Origin: Myxococcaceae bacterium
GTDB lineage: Bacteria; Myxococcota; Myxococcia; Myxococcales; Myxococcaceae
Direction: 5' to 3'
Length of the DNA: 35,216 nt
Assembly: GCA_019694595.1 (NCBI GenBank)
Contig: JAIBBQ010000051.1
Span: 1 to 35,216 of the forward strand
Below the pieces are notes generated by a model that made no database searches, was not told where the DNA came from, and saw only the letters and a list, made by a program, of their open reading frames with translations. A program made the translations under genes and the position numbers. This document shows, one piece after another, positions 9,049-17,417 of the stretch (position 1 is the stretch's first letter; each line of letters opens with the position of its first letter).

Positions 9049-9840
9049 TCAGGGCTGCGGCAGGAACGCCTTGGCGAGCGTGTTGGCGGTGAAGCGCCCG
9101 TCGGCGTTGGGCACGGCGATCTCCACCGGGATGCGCCGGGTCTGCGGATCCGCCGCGGGGATGATGACCTTCACCACCGCGTCGTCGGTGGCGGCGTTCG
9201 AGCCGATGGCCTGCACGCGCACCTTCTGGCCCGGCTTCACGTACGCGCGGGCGCCTTCGGCGATGGTGGTCTTGAGGATGAGCGGGTCGAGCTGCTGCAC
9301 GATGTAGACGGGCACGCCGGGGCCGACCATGCCGCCGATCTGATCCGGCGCGTCGACCACCGTGCCACCGAACGGCGCCCGGAGGTCGTGCTTGCGGCGG
9401 GCCGCGCGCGCCTGGGCGAGCTGGGCCTTGGCGGCGAGCACCTGGGCCTGGGCCTGCTTGGCGGTCGCCGCGGCGCCGCGCGACTGGAGGTCGGACACGC
9501 TGCCTTCGGCCTTGAGCTTCTCGTTGCGACCGGCGACGTCGAGCGCCATCTCCGCGCCCGCCTCGGCGGCGGCCACCGCGGCCTCGGCCTGGGCGACCTG
9601 GGCGTCGGCGATCTCCGGGTCGAGCTGCCCGAGCACCTGCCCCAGCTGGATGACCTGGCCCTTCTGGGCGAGCGTCTTGAGCAGGCGGCCTCCGACCTCG
9701 AAGCCCCAGGGACCGAGCTTCGACGGCGCGAGCACGCCCGTCACCTCGTCGCGGCCCTTCTTGTCCTCGGGCTTGGGAATCGAGGTCTCCTGCGCGAACA
9801 CGGGCAAGGACACCAGCACTGCCACCGGCCACCACTTCAT
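9049..9840 (-). CDS. Short RND periplasmic adaptor (membrane-fusion protein)
   Basis: A 263-residue adaptor with a signal peptide (MKWWPVAVLVSLPVFA). A first lipoyl-like half follows (GRLLKTLAQKGQVIQLGQVLGQLD), then an Ala/Gln/Glu-rich alpha-hairpin near 75-150, the second lipoyl half (LRAPFGGTVVDAPDQIGGMV) and a beta-barrel segment. It is clearly shorter than typical AcrA/MexA proteins (about 370-400 residues), and it stops soon after the beta-barrel, so the membrane-proximal domain seems reduced or absent. ATG 9840 is preceded by a strong AGGAGG (9847-9852, - strand) at 6 bases. The start overlaps the TetR stop by 4 bases (ATGA). It should link pump and channel. Confidence 0.9.
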   Translation of the reverse strand: MKWWPVAVLVSLPVFAQETSIPKPEDKKGRDEVTGVLAPSKLGPWGFEVGGRLLKTLAQKGQVIQLGQVLGQLDPEIADAQVAQAEAAVAAAEAGAEMALDVAGRNEKLKAEGSVSDLQSRGAAATAKQAQAQVLAAKAQLAQARAARRKHDLRAPFGGTVVDAPDQIGGMVGPGVPVYIVQQLDPLILKTTIAEGARAYVKPGQKVRVQAIGSNAATDDAVVKVIIPAADPQTRRIPVEIAVPNADGRFTANTLAKAFLPQP

Positions 9841-10565
9841 CGAACGCCTCCTGAATGAGCTCGAGCTGTCGCTGCGTTTCGCCGGCGCGCGCGCGGGCGG
9901 GAAGTCCTGGGGGCGGCCGCCTTGGGCGCGCTGCCTTCGCGGATGAGCCGCTGGATGGCATTCACCCAGCGGGGAAAGTCGGGGGGGGCCTTGAGCCGCG
10001 TCATGCGGGCGGCGAGCAGGAAGTACGTGCCCACCACCAGCGAGCCGAAGACCTCGGGAGGCATGTCGTCGCGGCAGGCACCCAGGCCCTGCATGCGGGT
10101 GTACGCCTCTTCCAGCCGGGCGACCTCGGCGTCGGCGAGGTCCCACGCCACGCCCTCGAAGCGGGTGCCCGAGGCGCCGCGCAGGAGCACGGTGAAGATG
10201 CGGCGCTCCTGCCACATGAGCCGCAGCACCTCTTCGTCGTGGTGGCTCTCGAGCGCCAGCAGCGCCTCGTGGCGCGCGGAGCGCTCGCGCACGTCACGCG
10301 CGGTGATGGGGTTCTTCGACAGGAACTCGGTGACCGCCGCCTCGCGCTCCACCACGTGCGCGGCCAGGCGCGTGGTCATCGCGTCGAGCAGCTCCTGGAA
10401 GAGCGCTTCCTTGTCGGCGAAGTGCAGATAGAAGGCGCCCTTCGACAGACCCGCGAGCCGGGTGATGTCCTCGATGCGCGCGCGCGCGATGCCCACCCGG
10501 GCGAGTTCCTGGGCGCCGGCCTCGAGGAGGCTGGTACGGGCGTGCGGATCAGCGTGGCGGGCCAT
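9837..10565 (-). CDS. TetR-family regulator of the efflux operon
   Basis: A 242-residue one-component repressor. The N-terminal helix-turn-helix spans about residues 10-57, with the family core ITRLAGLSKGAFYLHFADKE. The rest is an all-helical ligand and dimer domain, and the tail is Arg/Ala-rich. It is the first gene of the four-gene efflux operon and is coupled to the adaptor by an ATGA overlap, so repressor and pump are made from one message. The ATG at 10565 was chosen over earlier in-frame codons because the HTH then starts at the usual distance and operator-like palindromes lie immediately upstream. Autorepression relieved by a pump substrate is the expected logic. The ligand is unknown. 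Confidence 0.92.
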   Translation of the reverse strand: MARHADPHARTSLLEAGAQELARVGIARARIEDITRLAGLSKGAFYLHFADKEALFQELLDAMTTRLAAHVVEREAAVTEFLSKNPITARDVRERSARHEALLALESHHDEEVLRLMWQERRIFTVLLRGASGTRFEGVAWDLADAEVARLEEAYTRMQGLGACRDDMPPEVFGSLVVGTYFLLAARMTRLKAPPDFPRWVNAIQRLIREGSAPKAAAPRTSRPRARRRNAATARAHSGGVR

Positions 10566-10579
10566 GGGGCGAGCGATGA

Positions 10580-10595
10580 CTAACCCGCGGGTCAG
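10580..10595. promoter_or_regulatory. TetR operator-like palindrome, proximal copy
   Basis: CTAACCCGCGGGTCAG is a 16-bp inverted repeat with one mismatched pair, 15 bases upstream of the tetR start. Its length and TNACC...GGTNA-like ends fit TetR-family operators. It would sit across the likely core promoter of the efflux operon, so binding should block transcription. Confidence 0.65.
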
Positions 10596-10611
10596 GAATT
10601 GCCACCGATTT

Positions 10612-10627
10612 CTGAATCCGGGGTCAG
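10612..10627. promoter_or_regulatory. TetR operator-like palindrome, distal copy
   Basis: CTGAATCCGGGGTCAG is an imperfect 16-bp inverted repeat. Its right half shares seven of eight bases with the right half of the proximal site. The centres are 32 bp apart, about three helical turns. It is nested in a wider perfect inverted repeat: ATTTCTGA at 10608-10615 and TCAGAAAT at 10624-10631. A second dimer could bind on the same DNA face, and the site also lies upstream of the divergent RDD gene. Confidence 0.55.
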
Positions 10628-10711
10628 AAATTCGGCCTCTGGGGCCGATGATCAGGCCTGTTGCGACCTGTCGCACCTCCGCGCCCCCGTGCCGTGGTAG
10701 CGCTTCGGGCC

Positions 10712-12004
10712 ATGGCGCTCGCCCCCGCTCCCCTGTCCCGCCGCGTGCTCGCCGGGGGCCTCGACGCCCTGGCCCTGGCCGCTCTCGCCGGGCTGGTGGT
10801 GGTGGTGCCCGCCTGGCTCACCGGGGTCCTGATGCCGATGTGGAGCGTGCTCGCGGTGCTCGTCGGCTACGCGGTGCTGCCGCTGGTGACCTTCGGGCGC
10901 ACCCCCGGACTGCGGGCGCTGGGGCTCGAGCTGGTGTCCGCCGACGGCGGCCCGGTCGACGCGACCAAGGTGCTGATGCGCGAGACGGTCGGCCGTGGGC
11001 TCCTGCCCGCCGCGGTGTTGCTGGCGGTGCCGGTGACGCTGGCGACCCGCGCGCTCGGCCTCGGACAGGGGCTGGTGTTCGAAGGCGTGCAGCTCCTCTT
11101 CTTCCAGGTCGCCCTGGTGCTCTTCGGCCTCGCGGTGGTGGGTCACCTGATGGCGCTCGGCCGGCCCGACCGGCGCACCCTGGCCGACCTGATGGCGGGG
11201 AGCGCCGTGCGGGTGTTCGAGCCCGCGCCCACGGTGGCCGACCCCGAGGTGGCGCTCTTCACCGCCCAGCGGACGCAGGCGCGGCGCCGCGCGTTCTGGA
11301 CCGCCGAGGCGATGCTGGTCGCCCTGGTGGTCGGCCTGCCGGTCGCGCTCGAGGCCGGAGCAGGCAGCAGCGAGGCCCGGCTGGCGAGGCTGCGCCGCGA
11401 GACGCTGGAAGAGCAGCTCAAGTACGAGCCCACCAACGGGGCCATCGCCGACGAGGTGGCCGAGGCGCTGGATGCCGAAGGCGACCACCGGCACGCGGAA
11501 GAGATTCGCGAGAAGTTCCGTCAGGCGCACCTCGCGGCGGAGCGCGAGCGCGAGCAGACGCTGCGAGCCTCCTGGGCCAAGGACGAGACGAGCACCGCCA
11601 CCACCGCGGCGCTGGTGGAGCTGCTCGACGACCAGCACCGCATCGACGAGGCACTGGTGGTCTACCGCCGCTACGTCGAGGTGAAGCACGAGCCGGAGCG
11701 CCGCGTGGGCCTCGCGAAGTGGCTCTGGGAACGGCGCCGGCGACCGGAGGCCATCGCGGAGGCGCGCGCCGCGCTGCAGGACGACCCCACGCTCACCGAC
11801 ACCCACGCGCTGCTGGGGAAGATGCTGCTGGAGCACGGTGACCCCGACTGCCGCGCCGAGCTGTACCTCGCGAGCCTGGAGTCCCCGACCGACGGCGAGG
11901 TGCAGGACGACTTCGACCGCGCCAACGAGGAGCACGGCCCGCTCACCACCGCCGAGCTCAAGGCGCTCAAGGCGCAGCACGCGCGGCGAGCGCCCACCAA
12001 GTAG
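10712..12004 (+). CDS. RDD-domain membrane protein with a helical TPR-like tail
   Basis: A 430-residue protein. Residues 8-175 form an RDD domain: RRVLAGGLDAL in the first helix, the FGRTPGLRALGLEL loop and the RPDRRTLADLMAGS motif after the third or fourth membrane helix. A further hydrophobic helix lies near 205-225. From there to the end it is soluble and helical, with TPR-like repeats (for example LVELLDDQHRIDEALVVYRR and LGKMLLEHGD). RDD proteins are poorly understood, and some act as small-solute or ion transporters. ATG 10712 was chosen because TAGCGC at 10698 and the domain start both fit. It is divergent from the TetR operon, with 146 bases between. The combination of RDD and TPR suggests a membrane-tethered scaffold, which is inference. 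Confidence 0.8.
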   Translation: MALAPAPLSRRVLAGGLDALALAALAGLVVVVPAWLTGVLMPMWSVLAVLVGYAVLPLVTFGRTPGLRALGLELVSADGGPVDATKVLMRETVGRGLLPAAVLLAVPVTLATRALGLGQGLVFEGVQLLFFQVALVLFGLAVVGHLMALGRPDRRTLADLMAGSAVRVFEPAPTVADPEVALFTAQRTQARRRAFWTAEAMLVALVVGLPVALEAGAGSSEARLARLRRETLEEQLKYEPTNGAIADEVAEALDAEGDHRHAEEIREKFRQAHLAAEREREQTLRASWAKDETSTATTAALVELLDDQHRIDEALVVYRRYVEVKHEPERRVGLAKWLWERRRRPEAIAEARAALQDDPTLTDTHALLGKMLLEHGDPDCRAELYLASLESPTDGEVQDDFDRANEEHGPLTTAELKALKAQHARRAPTK

Positions 12005-12014
12005 GCCCAGGAAA

Positions 12015-12042
12015 TTGCGCTGACTCCGGGTGGTCGTACCCT
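12015..12042 (+). promoter_or_regulatory. Probable promoter giving a leaderless VWA-gene message
   Basis: TTGCGC (12015-12020), a 16-base spacer and TACCCT (12037-12042) lie immediately before the ATG at 12050. Initiation 7-8 bases after the -10 would begin the RNA at or next to the start codon. No Shine-Dalgarno sequence is visible in this gap. Confidence 0.5.
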
Positions 12043-12049
12043 CACCCAC

Positions 12050-13096
12050 ATGAAGCGACTCCTCCCTCTGCTCGCGCTCGCTGCCTGTGGTCCCGCTGCC
12101 GTCTCCGAGGTGCCGTGTCTGGCGCTCGGGGTCCCCGAAGGGCAGGCGCTCTCGACCAGCGCGCCGTCGAAGGTGTCGGTGCTCTTCACCGCGCAGACCT
12201 GCAACGGCGCGCCGCTCACCAACGTGTCGACGGATCAGCTCACGCTGGAAGAAGACAACCACCCGCTGTCGGCCTTCGAGTCGCACCGCGTGCTGACGCC
12301 GCGGGCCGAGGCCTCGCAGGTGAACTCGCTGCTGCTGCTCGACCTCTCGGGCAGCATCCTCGAGAGCGGCGCCTTCGACGCCATGGCCAACGCGGCGAGC
12401 GCGTACATCGACGCGGTGACGGCGGAAGGCGGCCAGCGCATGGCGCTCGCCACCTTCGACGGCCGGGCGGACCCGCAGGTGCTGACGCCCTTCACCGCCG
12501 ACCGGGTGGCGCTGCAGGCGGGCCTGGCCTCGCTCCGTCAGCGCCAGTGCAACACCAACCGCGACTGCCCGCGCGACGTGAACGCCGGCACCTGCGCCGG
12601 CTGGCGCTGCGTCGACGAGTCGACCGACTTGAACGGCGCGGTGCTCTCGGGCCTCGCGATGCTCGACGAGGCCAACGCGCGCGCGAGCGGCGTGCCGTAC
12701 CGCGACAGCGCGCTGGTGCTCTTCACCGACGGCGCGGACCAGGCCGGCCGGGTGAGCAGCGGCAAGGCGCTGCAGGCGGTGCGGGGCAACGCGGCCCACG
12801 TCTTCACCGTGGCCTTCGGGCCCGAGGCCGACCAGCAGACGCTGGGCCTGCTCGGCAAGAGCGGCGCCTTCCAGGCGAAGGACAGCGCGCAGCTGCTCAC
12901 CGCGTTCGACCACATCGCCGACTCGGTGCGCGCGCTCGCCAACCGCTACTACCAGCTCGAGTACTGCAGCCCGAAGCGCGGGGGCACGCACACGCTCACC
13001 GTGCGGCTCAAGATTCCCACTCCGCTGGGCGCGCAGGAAGGCACGCTCACCCGCGCCTTCGACGCCACCGGCTTCACCTCGGGCTGCGAGCTCTAG
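12050..13096 (+). CDS. VWA-domain lipoprotein
   Basis: A 348-residue lipoprotein with a signal peptide ending in a lipobox (LAA-C13). A von Willebrand factor A domain follows, with the metal-ion-dependent adhesion site DLSGS (D98, S100, S102), the later conserved threonine region ATFDG and an LFTDGAD strand. A Cys-rich insert (QCNTNRDCPRDVNAGTC, near 164-180) interrupts the domain, as is common in myxobacterial surface proteins. VWA domains bind protein partners through a metal ion, so an adhesive or assembly role on the cell surface is likely. The partner is unknown. The gene ends 12 bases before the convergent NRPS. Confidence 0.9.
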   Translation: MKRLLPLLALAACGPAAVSEVPCLALGVPEGQALSTSAPSKVSVLFTAQTCNGAPLTNVSTDQLTLEEDNHPLSAFESHRVLTPRAEASQVNSLLLLDLSGSILESGAFDAMANAASAYIDAVTAEGGQRMALATFDGRADPQVLTPFTADRVALQAGLASLRQRQCNTNRDCPRDVNAGTCAGWRCVDESTDLNGAVLSGLAMLDEANARASGVPYRDSALVLFTDGADQAGRVSSGKALQAVRGNAAHVFTVAFGPEADQQTLGLLGKSGAFQAKDSAQLLTAFDHIADSVRALANRYYQLEYCSPKRGGTHTLTVRLKIPTPLGAQEGTLTRAFDATGFTSGCEL

Positions 13097-13117
13097 CGCC
13101 GCGGCCCTTCAGCGGCG
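13097..13117. terminator. Hairpin between the VWA gene and the NRPS gene
   Basis: CGCCGC (13097-13102) and GCGGCG (13112-13117) pair around a 9-base loop exactly in the short gap between the convergent stop codons. There is no T-run. It probably blocks read-through in both directions, but such stems arise easily in GC-rich DNA. Confidence 0.4.
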
Positions 13118-16100
13118 GAGCAGGACTTCCGACAGCCAGCGGGTGACGGCGTCCCGGCTCGCCTCGGGCCAGCGGAAGCCCTGCGCCGCCAGGAACTCGG
13201 ACGCCCGCAGAGTCTCCGGAGCCTCGAGGACGCGCCGCAGGACCTTCAGGTCCATCAGCGACGTGAGCTGCTCGAGCGTGGAGCGCTCGTCACCCGTGAG
13301 GGACTCGGCGCCAGGCAACAGGCGCGGGTCGATGGGCTCCGGCGTGAAGAGGTTCAGCGTGGACGCCCTGGGAACGCCCGAGCGCGCGAGCGTCACCAGC
13401 GCACGCGCGCAGGCGTCGACGGGCGTGAGGGAGGTGACGCACGGCGCGGGGTCGTGCGCGGAGGCGAGCGCGACCGACGCCAGCAGGAACCGCAGCCCGG
13501 AATCTCCGGCGTTGCGCTGGAAGCGCCCGTCGCGGTCGCGGCCCACCAGCATGCCGACCCGGTAGACGGCGAAGTCGAGGCCTTCGACGGCTCGCAGCGC
13601 CTGCTCACCGGCGCTCTTGGACGCCACGTACGGCAGGAACCGGGTGCCTTCGAACGCCAGGCTCACGGTGGAGACGTGGTGCAGCGGAGCACGCGCCGCG
13701 ACGCAGAACGCAGCGACCTGCCGGACCCCGGCGACGTTGGCCTGCTCGAGCTGCCGGAGCTCGCCGAGCCAGCGGACGTCCGCGGCGCAGTGCACGACGG
13801 CGCCCACCCGTGCCGCGAGCGCGGAGAACTCCTGCGCCGACAGCCCGAGCTGCTCGTGTCCCAGGTCACCGGGGAGCGCGCGAACCCGCGACGGCAACGG
13901 CTGCCCCGGGAAGTAGTGGTCCCAGACCTGCTCGAGCCTCGCCGCGGCCTCCGCCGTCCCGGGGGCGCGCACCAGGCACAGGACCTCGTCGGCGGTGGAG
14001 CGGAGCAGCTCGTCCAGCACGTGGATGCCGAGGAAACCGGTGGCGCCGGTGAGCAGCACCGCTCGGTCGCGGTCGATGGCCACGCGAGGCCCGGCGGGAT
14101 CCACTGCGCTGACGGACGGGCGGTGCGGCGCGCTGTCGGCCGCGGAGACCTCGCGGGTCACCTCGGCGAGACGGCGCAGCGTCCGCAGCTGGAAGAGGTC
14201 CTCCGGCGAGAGCGTGAGCCCGTGGTGCTGGGCAGCCGCGCAGAGGGAGATGACCGCGAGGGAGTCGAGGCCCGACTCGAAGAGGTCCTCGTCGAGCGAC
14301 GGCGCGCTCCCCAGGACCTCGCGCCACAGCGTCGCCAGGCGTGCCTGGGCCGGAGTGAGGTCCACCGCGAGCTGCTCGGAGGAAAGGAGCGACAGCGCCT
14401 CGCGGGCCGCGCGCTCGGTGTCGACCTTGCCGCTGGGGGAATGCCAGAGCCGCGGGACCACGAAGAGGTGCTCCGGCACGTGCGAGCTGGGCAGCGCGAG
14501 CGCGAGCGACCGGCGCAGCTCCGCGGGCTCGGCCCGTGCCCCGCCGAGGGGCTGCACCAGCGCGGCGAGCGACGTGCGGCCACCGCGTGACAGGGCGACC
14601 ACCGTGGCGTCGCGCACCGCGGCGTGCGCCCGCAGCGCCTGCTCGATCTCCTTCAGGTCGACGCGGTGGCCGCGGATCTTCACCTGCGCATCGCGCCGGC
14701 CGTGGAACTCGAGCTGTCCGTCGGCCGACCACGACACCTCGTCGCCGGAGAGGAACGCCCGCTTTCCGCCGGGCAAGGTCACGAACCGCCGCGCGCTCGC
14801 CTCCGCATCCGAGAGATAGCCGCGCGCGAGGCACGGCCCGGAGATGGCGAGCTCACCGCGCACGCCGAGCGGCACCGGCCGGCGCTGCGAATCCAGCACG
14901 GCGCACTGGAACCCGGGCAGCGGCCGCCCGAGAACCACGCGCCCATCGGCGGTGCCGTGAGACGTGGTGTTGATGGTGGCCTCGGTGGGCCCGTAGGAGT
15001 TGAGCACCACCGCCCGAGGGAGCTGGGCGCGCAGCCGGGCGGCGAGGCCCGCCGGGAGCTCCTCTCCGCCGAGCACCACCGCGCGGACGCTCTCCAGCGC
15101 CTCCCGCGGTGGCCCCATCGCCGCGAGGAAGGACGGCGTCACCGACAGCACGTCGATGCGCGCGGAGCGGACGAAGCCCCAGAAGCGCTCCGGCGTGGTG
15201 AGGGTCGCGGCCTCCGGCACCACCACCGTGCCCCCGGTGGCCAGAGCGAGGAACAGCGCCTCCAGGCTGGCGTCGAACGAGAGCCGCGCGGTGAGGAGGT
15301 AGCGTTGCGCGGGCTTCGCGGTGAAGGCCCAGGCCTGCCGCAGCGCGCGCACCTGCGCCTTCAGACTCCCGCGCTCGACCGCCACCGCGACCGGAGTGCC
15401 GGTGGTCCCCGAGGTGAGCACCACGTACGCGAGGCCTCCGTCGGGCAGCGCACGCGGGACGGACTCGGGGCGGGACCGCGGCCCTCGCACGAGGGGCCAG
15501 CGCTCGAGCGCGAGCGGTCCTGGCTCGCCCACCACGGCCTTCGCCCCGGAGCGCGCGACGATGTCGCCCCGGACTGCCTCCGGTGCGTCCGCGGGCACGA
15601 AGACCCAGGGACACCCCGCGTCCCACAGCGCGAGGATGGCGGCGACGGAGGCGGCCGAGTTCGCGCCGGCCACGGCGACGACCGCTTCCGCCTCGCGCCG
15701 TCGGTCCGCGAAGGCCTCCGCGGCGCCGGCGACCTCGGCGCGCGTCCAAGAACCGTCGGGACCTTCGACCAGCAGGTGGTCGCCTCCCTCGCTCGGCGAC
15801 AGCGTGGCATCACCGGTCGCAGTGAGCTCCGGCCCGAGCGGGAAGCGACGGGTGACGAGCTCCTCTTCCCCCGGGGCGAACCAGTCGACCTTCGAGAGCG
15901 CCTGGGCCGGGTCGGCCGCGATGGCGGCGAGGGCGATGCCGAGGTGTCGACAGAGGAGCGCGAAGGCCGCCTCGCTCCCCCCGGCCGCCGGGTCGAAGGG
16001 GTGGGCGATGCAGTGGAACGCCGCGGTGCGGCCGGAGAAGGTGACGTTCACCGCCACGTCGCCGCCCGGCGGGATGACGGGGCTGCGCGGATTCACCGTC

Positions 16101-17314
16101 ATCGCCACTGGCCCGAGGCTGAACGGCGGGAACTCGTGGGGGTCGAAGAGCGGCGAGTTGACGATGAGGTTGAGGAAGGGGAACGGCGGCTCGAGCCCGG
16201 GGGGCAGACACTCCTGCAGCACGAAGGCGCCGGGCACGTCGGCGAAGCGCTGCGCGAGCTTCATCCCCACCCGCACCTGCTGCGCGAGCTCGGCGAGCGT
16301 CGCGTCGGGCGCGCACCGCAGCCGCAAGGGCAGCGTGTTCACCAGGTAGCCGAGCGCGCCGGGCGCGTTCTTCCGGTTGGCGTAGGTGCAGAAGAAGGCC
16401 ACGTCGTCGACGCGGGTGTGGAGCCGCCAGGCGAGCGCGATGGCCGTCAGCGCGAGCGTCACCGGCGTCACCCCGATGGCGCGGGCGACGCTGTCCCAGG
16501 TGTCGTCGGGTCCACCGGGCACCTCGAGACGGAAGAGCTGCTCCCGCGCCAGGGGGCGCGTCGCGGCCTCGCGCAGCGGCGCGTCGGTGCGGAGCGCGGC
16601 GGGCGCACACCCCGGCAGCCGCGGGAACTCGCCCAGTCCCTCGAGGTACCGCGTCCACTCTTCCCGGGCCGGCTCGAAGGCACCCGCCGCCCGGGCCGCG
16701 TGCTCCGCGCGCGCCACCTCGGAGTACGGAGTGAACGCGGCGTCGACCTCCAGCGTCCGCGAGCGCTCGTCGCGCGAGCACTTCTCGTAGGCCGCGGCGA
16801 GTTCCCCGAGGAACAGCCCCGCGGACACGCCGTCGAAGGTGATGTGGTGCGTCGCCAGCACGAGCGCGTGGCGCTCCACGCCCAGGGTGACGAGGTGTGC
16901 GCGGAAGACCGGGCCGTCGACCAGGTCGAACCGGCGCCGGCCGACGTCGCGGAGAATCCCGTCGAGCGCGGCCACGGCCTCCGCCTCTGGCAGCCCGGAG
17001 AGGTCGGTGCGCTCGACGTGCTGCAGGCGGTCGAGCAGCTCGTGGGCCCAGACCTCTCCGCCCTGGAGGAAGTACCGGGTGTGGACGGTCTCCACGCGCG
17101 CCAGCACGTCCTGCAGCACGCGGCAGAAGAGCTCGACGTCGAGCGGCCCGGTGAGGTCGAGCGCCGCGGCGGTGTTGGCGCTCAGCGACGCGTGCTCGCC
17201 GACGCGGTCGAGCACGAAGAGCGCCGCCTGGTTGGCGGTGGCCTTGAACGCAGGCCCCGTCGCCCGGCGACCGTTCCCCTGCCCTTGCGCCTGTGGACGG
17301 TCCTTCGAGGGCAC
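13109..17314 (-). CDS. Single-module NRPS, C-A-PCP-reductase, lysine-like specificity
   Basis: A 1401-residue nonribosomal peptide synthetase module. The condensation domain (about 20-480) has HHITFDG (H156, H157, D161). The adenylation domain (about 500-970) has TSGTTG at 634-639, NSYGPTE, GELAISG, GRRDAQVKIRG and SGK with K963. The carrier has LFESGLDSL with phosphopantetheine serine S1018. The thioester-reductase domain (1085-end) has LLTGATGFLG and a YVASK catalytic pair. Aligned by eye to GrsA, the binding pocket reads D681 A682 E685 S724 V747 G749 S773 I781 N782 K963, close to published lysine codes. The product should be released as an aldehyde or alcohol, not an acid. The start is uncertain: GTG 17314 follows a purine-rich GAGAGAG, and GTG 17392 is also open. 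No partner NRPS, MbtH or PPTase gene lies nearby. Confidence 0.93.
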   Translation of the reverse strand: MPSKDRPQAQGQGNGRRATGPAFKATANQAALFVLDRVGEHASLSANTAAALDLTGPLDVELFCRVLQDVLARVETVHTRYFLQGGEVWAHELLDRLQHVERTDLSGLPEAEAVAALDGILRDVGRRRFDLVDGPVFRAHLVTLGVERHALVLATHHITFDGVSAGLFLGELAAAYEKCSRDERSRTLEVDAAFTPYSEVARAEHAARAAGAFEPAREEWTRYLEGLGEFPRLPGCAPAALRTDAPLREAATRPLAREQLFRLEVPGGPDDTWDSVARAIGVTPVTLALTAIALAWRLHTRVDDVAFFCTYANRKNAPGALGYLVNTLPLRLRCAPDATLAELAQQVRVGMKLAQRFADVPGAFVLQECLPPGLEPPFPFLNLIVNSPLFDPHEFPPFSLGPVAMTVNPRSPVIPPGGDVAVNVTFSGRTAAFHCIAHPFDPAAGGSEAAFALLCRHLGIALAAIAADPAQALSKVDWFAPGEEELVTRRFPLGPELTATGDATLSPSEGGDHLLVEGPDGSWTRAEVAGAAEAFADRRREAEAVVAVAGANSAASVAAILALWDAGCPWVFVPADAPEAVRGDIVARSGAKAVVGEPGPLALERWPLVRGPRSRPESVPRALPDGGLAYVVLTSGTTGTPVAVAVERGSLKAQVRALRQAWAFTAKPAQRYLLTARLSFDASLEALFLALATGGTVVVPEAATLTTPERFWGFVRSARIDVLSVTPSFLAAMGPPREALESVRAVVLGGEELPAGLAARLRAQLPRAVVLNSYGPTEATINTTSHGTADGRVVLGRPLPGFQCAVLDSQRRPVPLGVRGELAISGPCLARGYLSDAEASARRFVTLPGGKRAFLSGDEVSWSADGQLEFHGRRDAQVKIRGHRVDLKEIEQALRAHAAVRDATVVALSRGGRTSLAALVQPLGGARAEPAELRRSLALALPSSHVPEHLFVVPRLWHSPSGKVDTERAAREALSLLSSEQLAVDLTPAQARLATLWREVLGSAPSLDEDLFESGLDSLAVISLCAAAQHHGLTLSPEDLFQLRTLRRLAEVTREVSAADSAPHRPSVSAVDPAGPRVAIDRDRAVLLTGATGFLGIHVLDELLRSTADEVLCLVRAPGTAEAAARLEQVWDHYFPGQPLPSRVRALPGDLGHEQLGLSAQEFSALAARVGAVVHCAADVRWLGELRQLEQANVAGVRQVAAFCVAARAPLHHVSTVSLAFEGTRFLPYVASKSAGEQALRAVEGLDFAVYRVGMLVGRDRDGRFQRNAGDSGLRFLLASVALASAHDPAPCVTSLTPVDACARALVTLARSGVPRASTLNLFTPEPIDPRLLPGAESLTGDERSTLEQLTSLMDLKVLRRVLEAPETLRASEFLAAQGFRWPEASRDAVTRWLSEVLLRR

Positions 17315-17417
17315 GACTCTCTCTCTGGCGACAGCGCGACGACCCCGGCCGGCGAGCGGTGACGATAGCCCTGACCCTGGCGCCGAAGTCACGCCCGGGC
17401 GACGGGAGTGTCGGCCC

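Noticed and set aside
5893-9858. A 1321-codon open frame on the + strand opposite the RND pump and adaptor
   Set aside because: The - strand frames encode recognisable pump and adaptor motifs. The + frame translates to Arg/His/Gly/Glu-rich low-complexity sequence, the usual antisense shadow in very GC-rich genes.
13109-17314. An alpha-aminoadipate reductase (LYS2-like) reading of the NRPS
   Set aside because: LYS2-type enzymes lack a full N-terminal condensation domain. Here an intact HHXXXDG domain is present and the pocket code looks lysine-like.
14624-17362. A 912-codon + strand frame opposite the NRPS
   Set aside because: It is rich in Arg, Gly and His with no motif, while all NRPS core motifs lie on the other strand in order.
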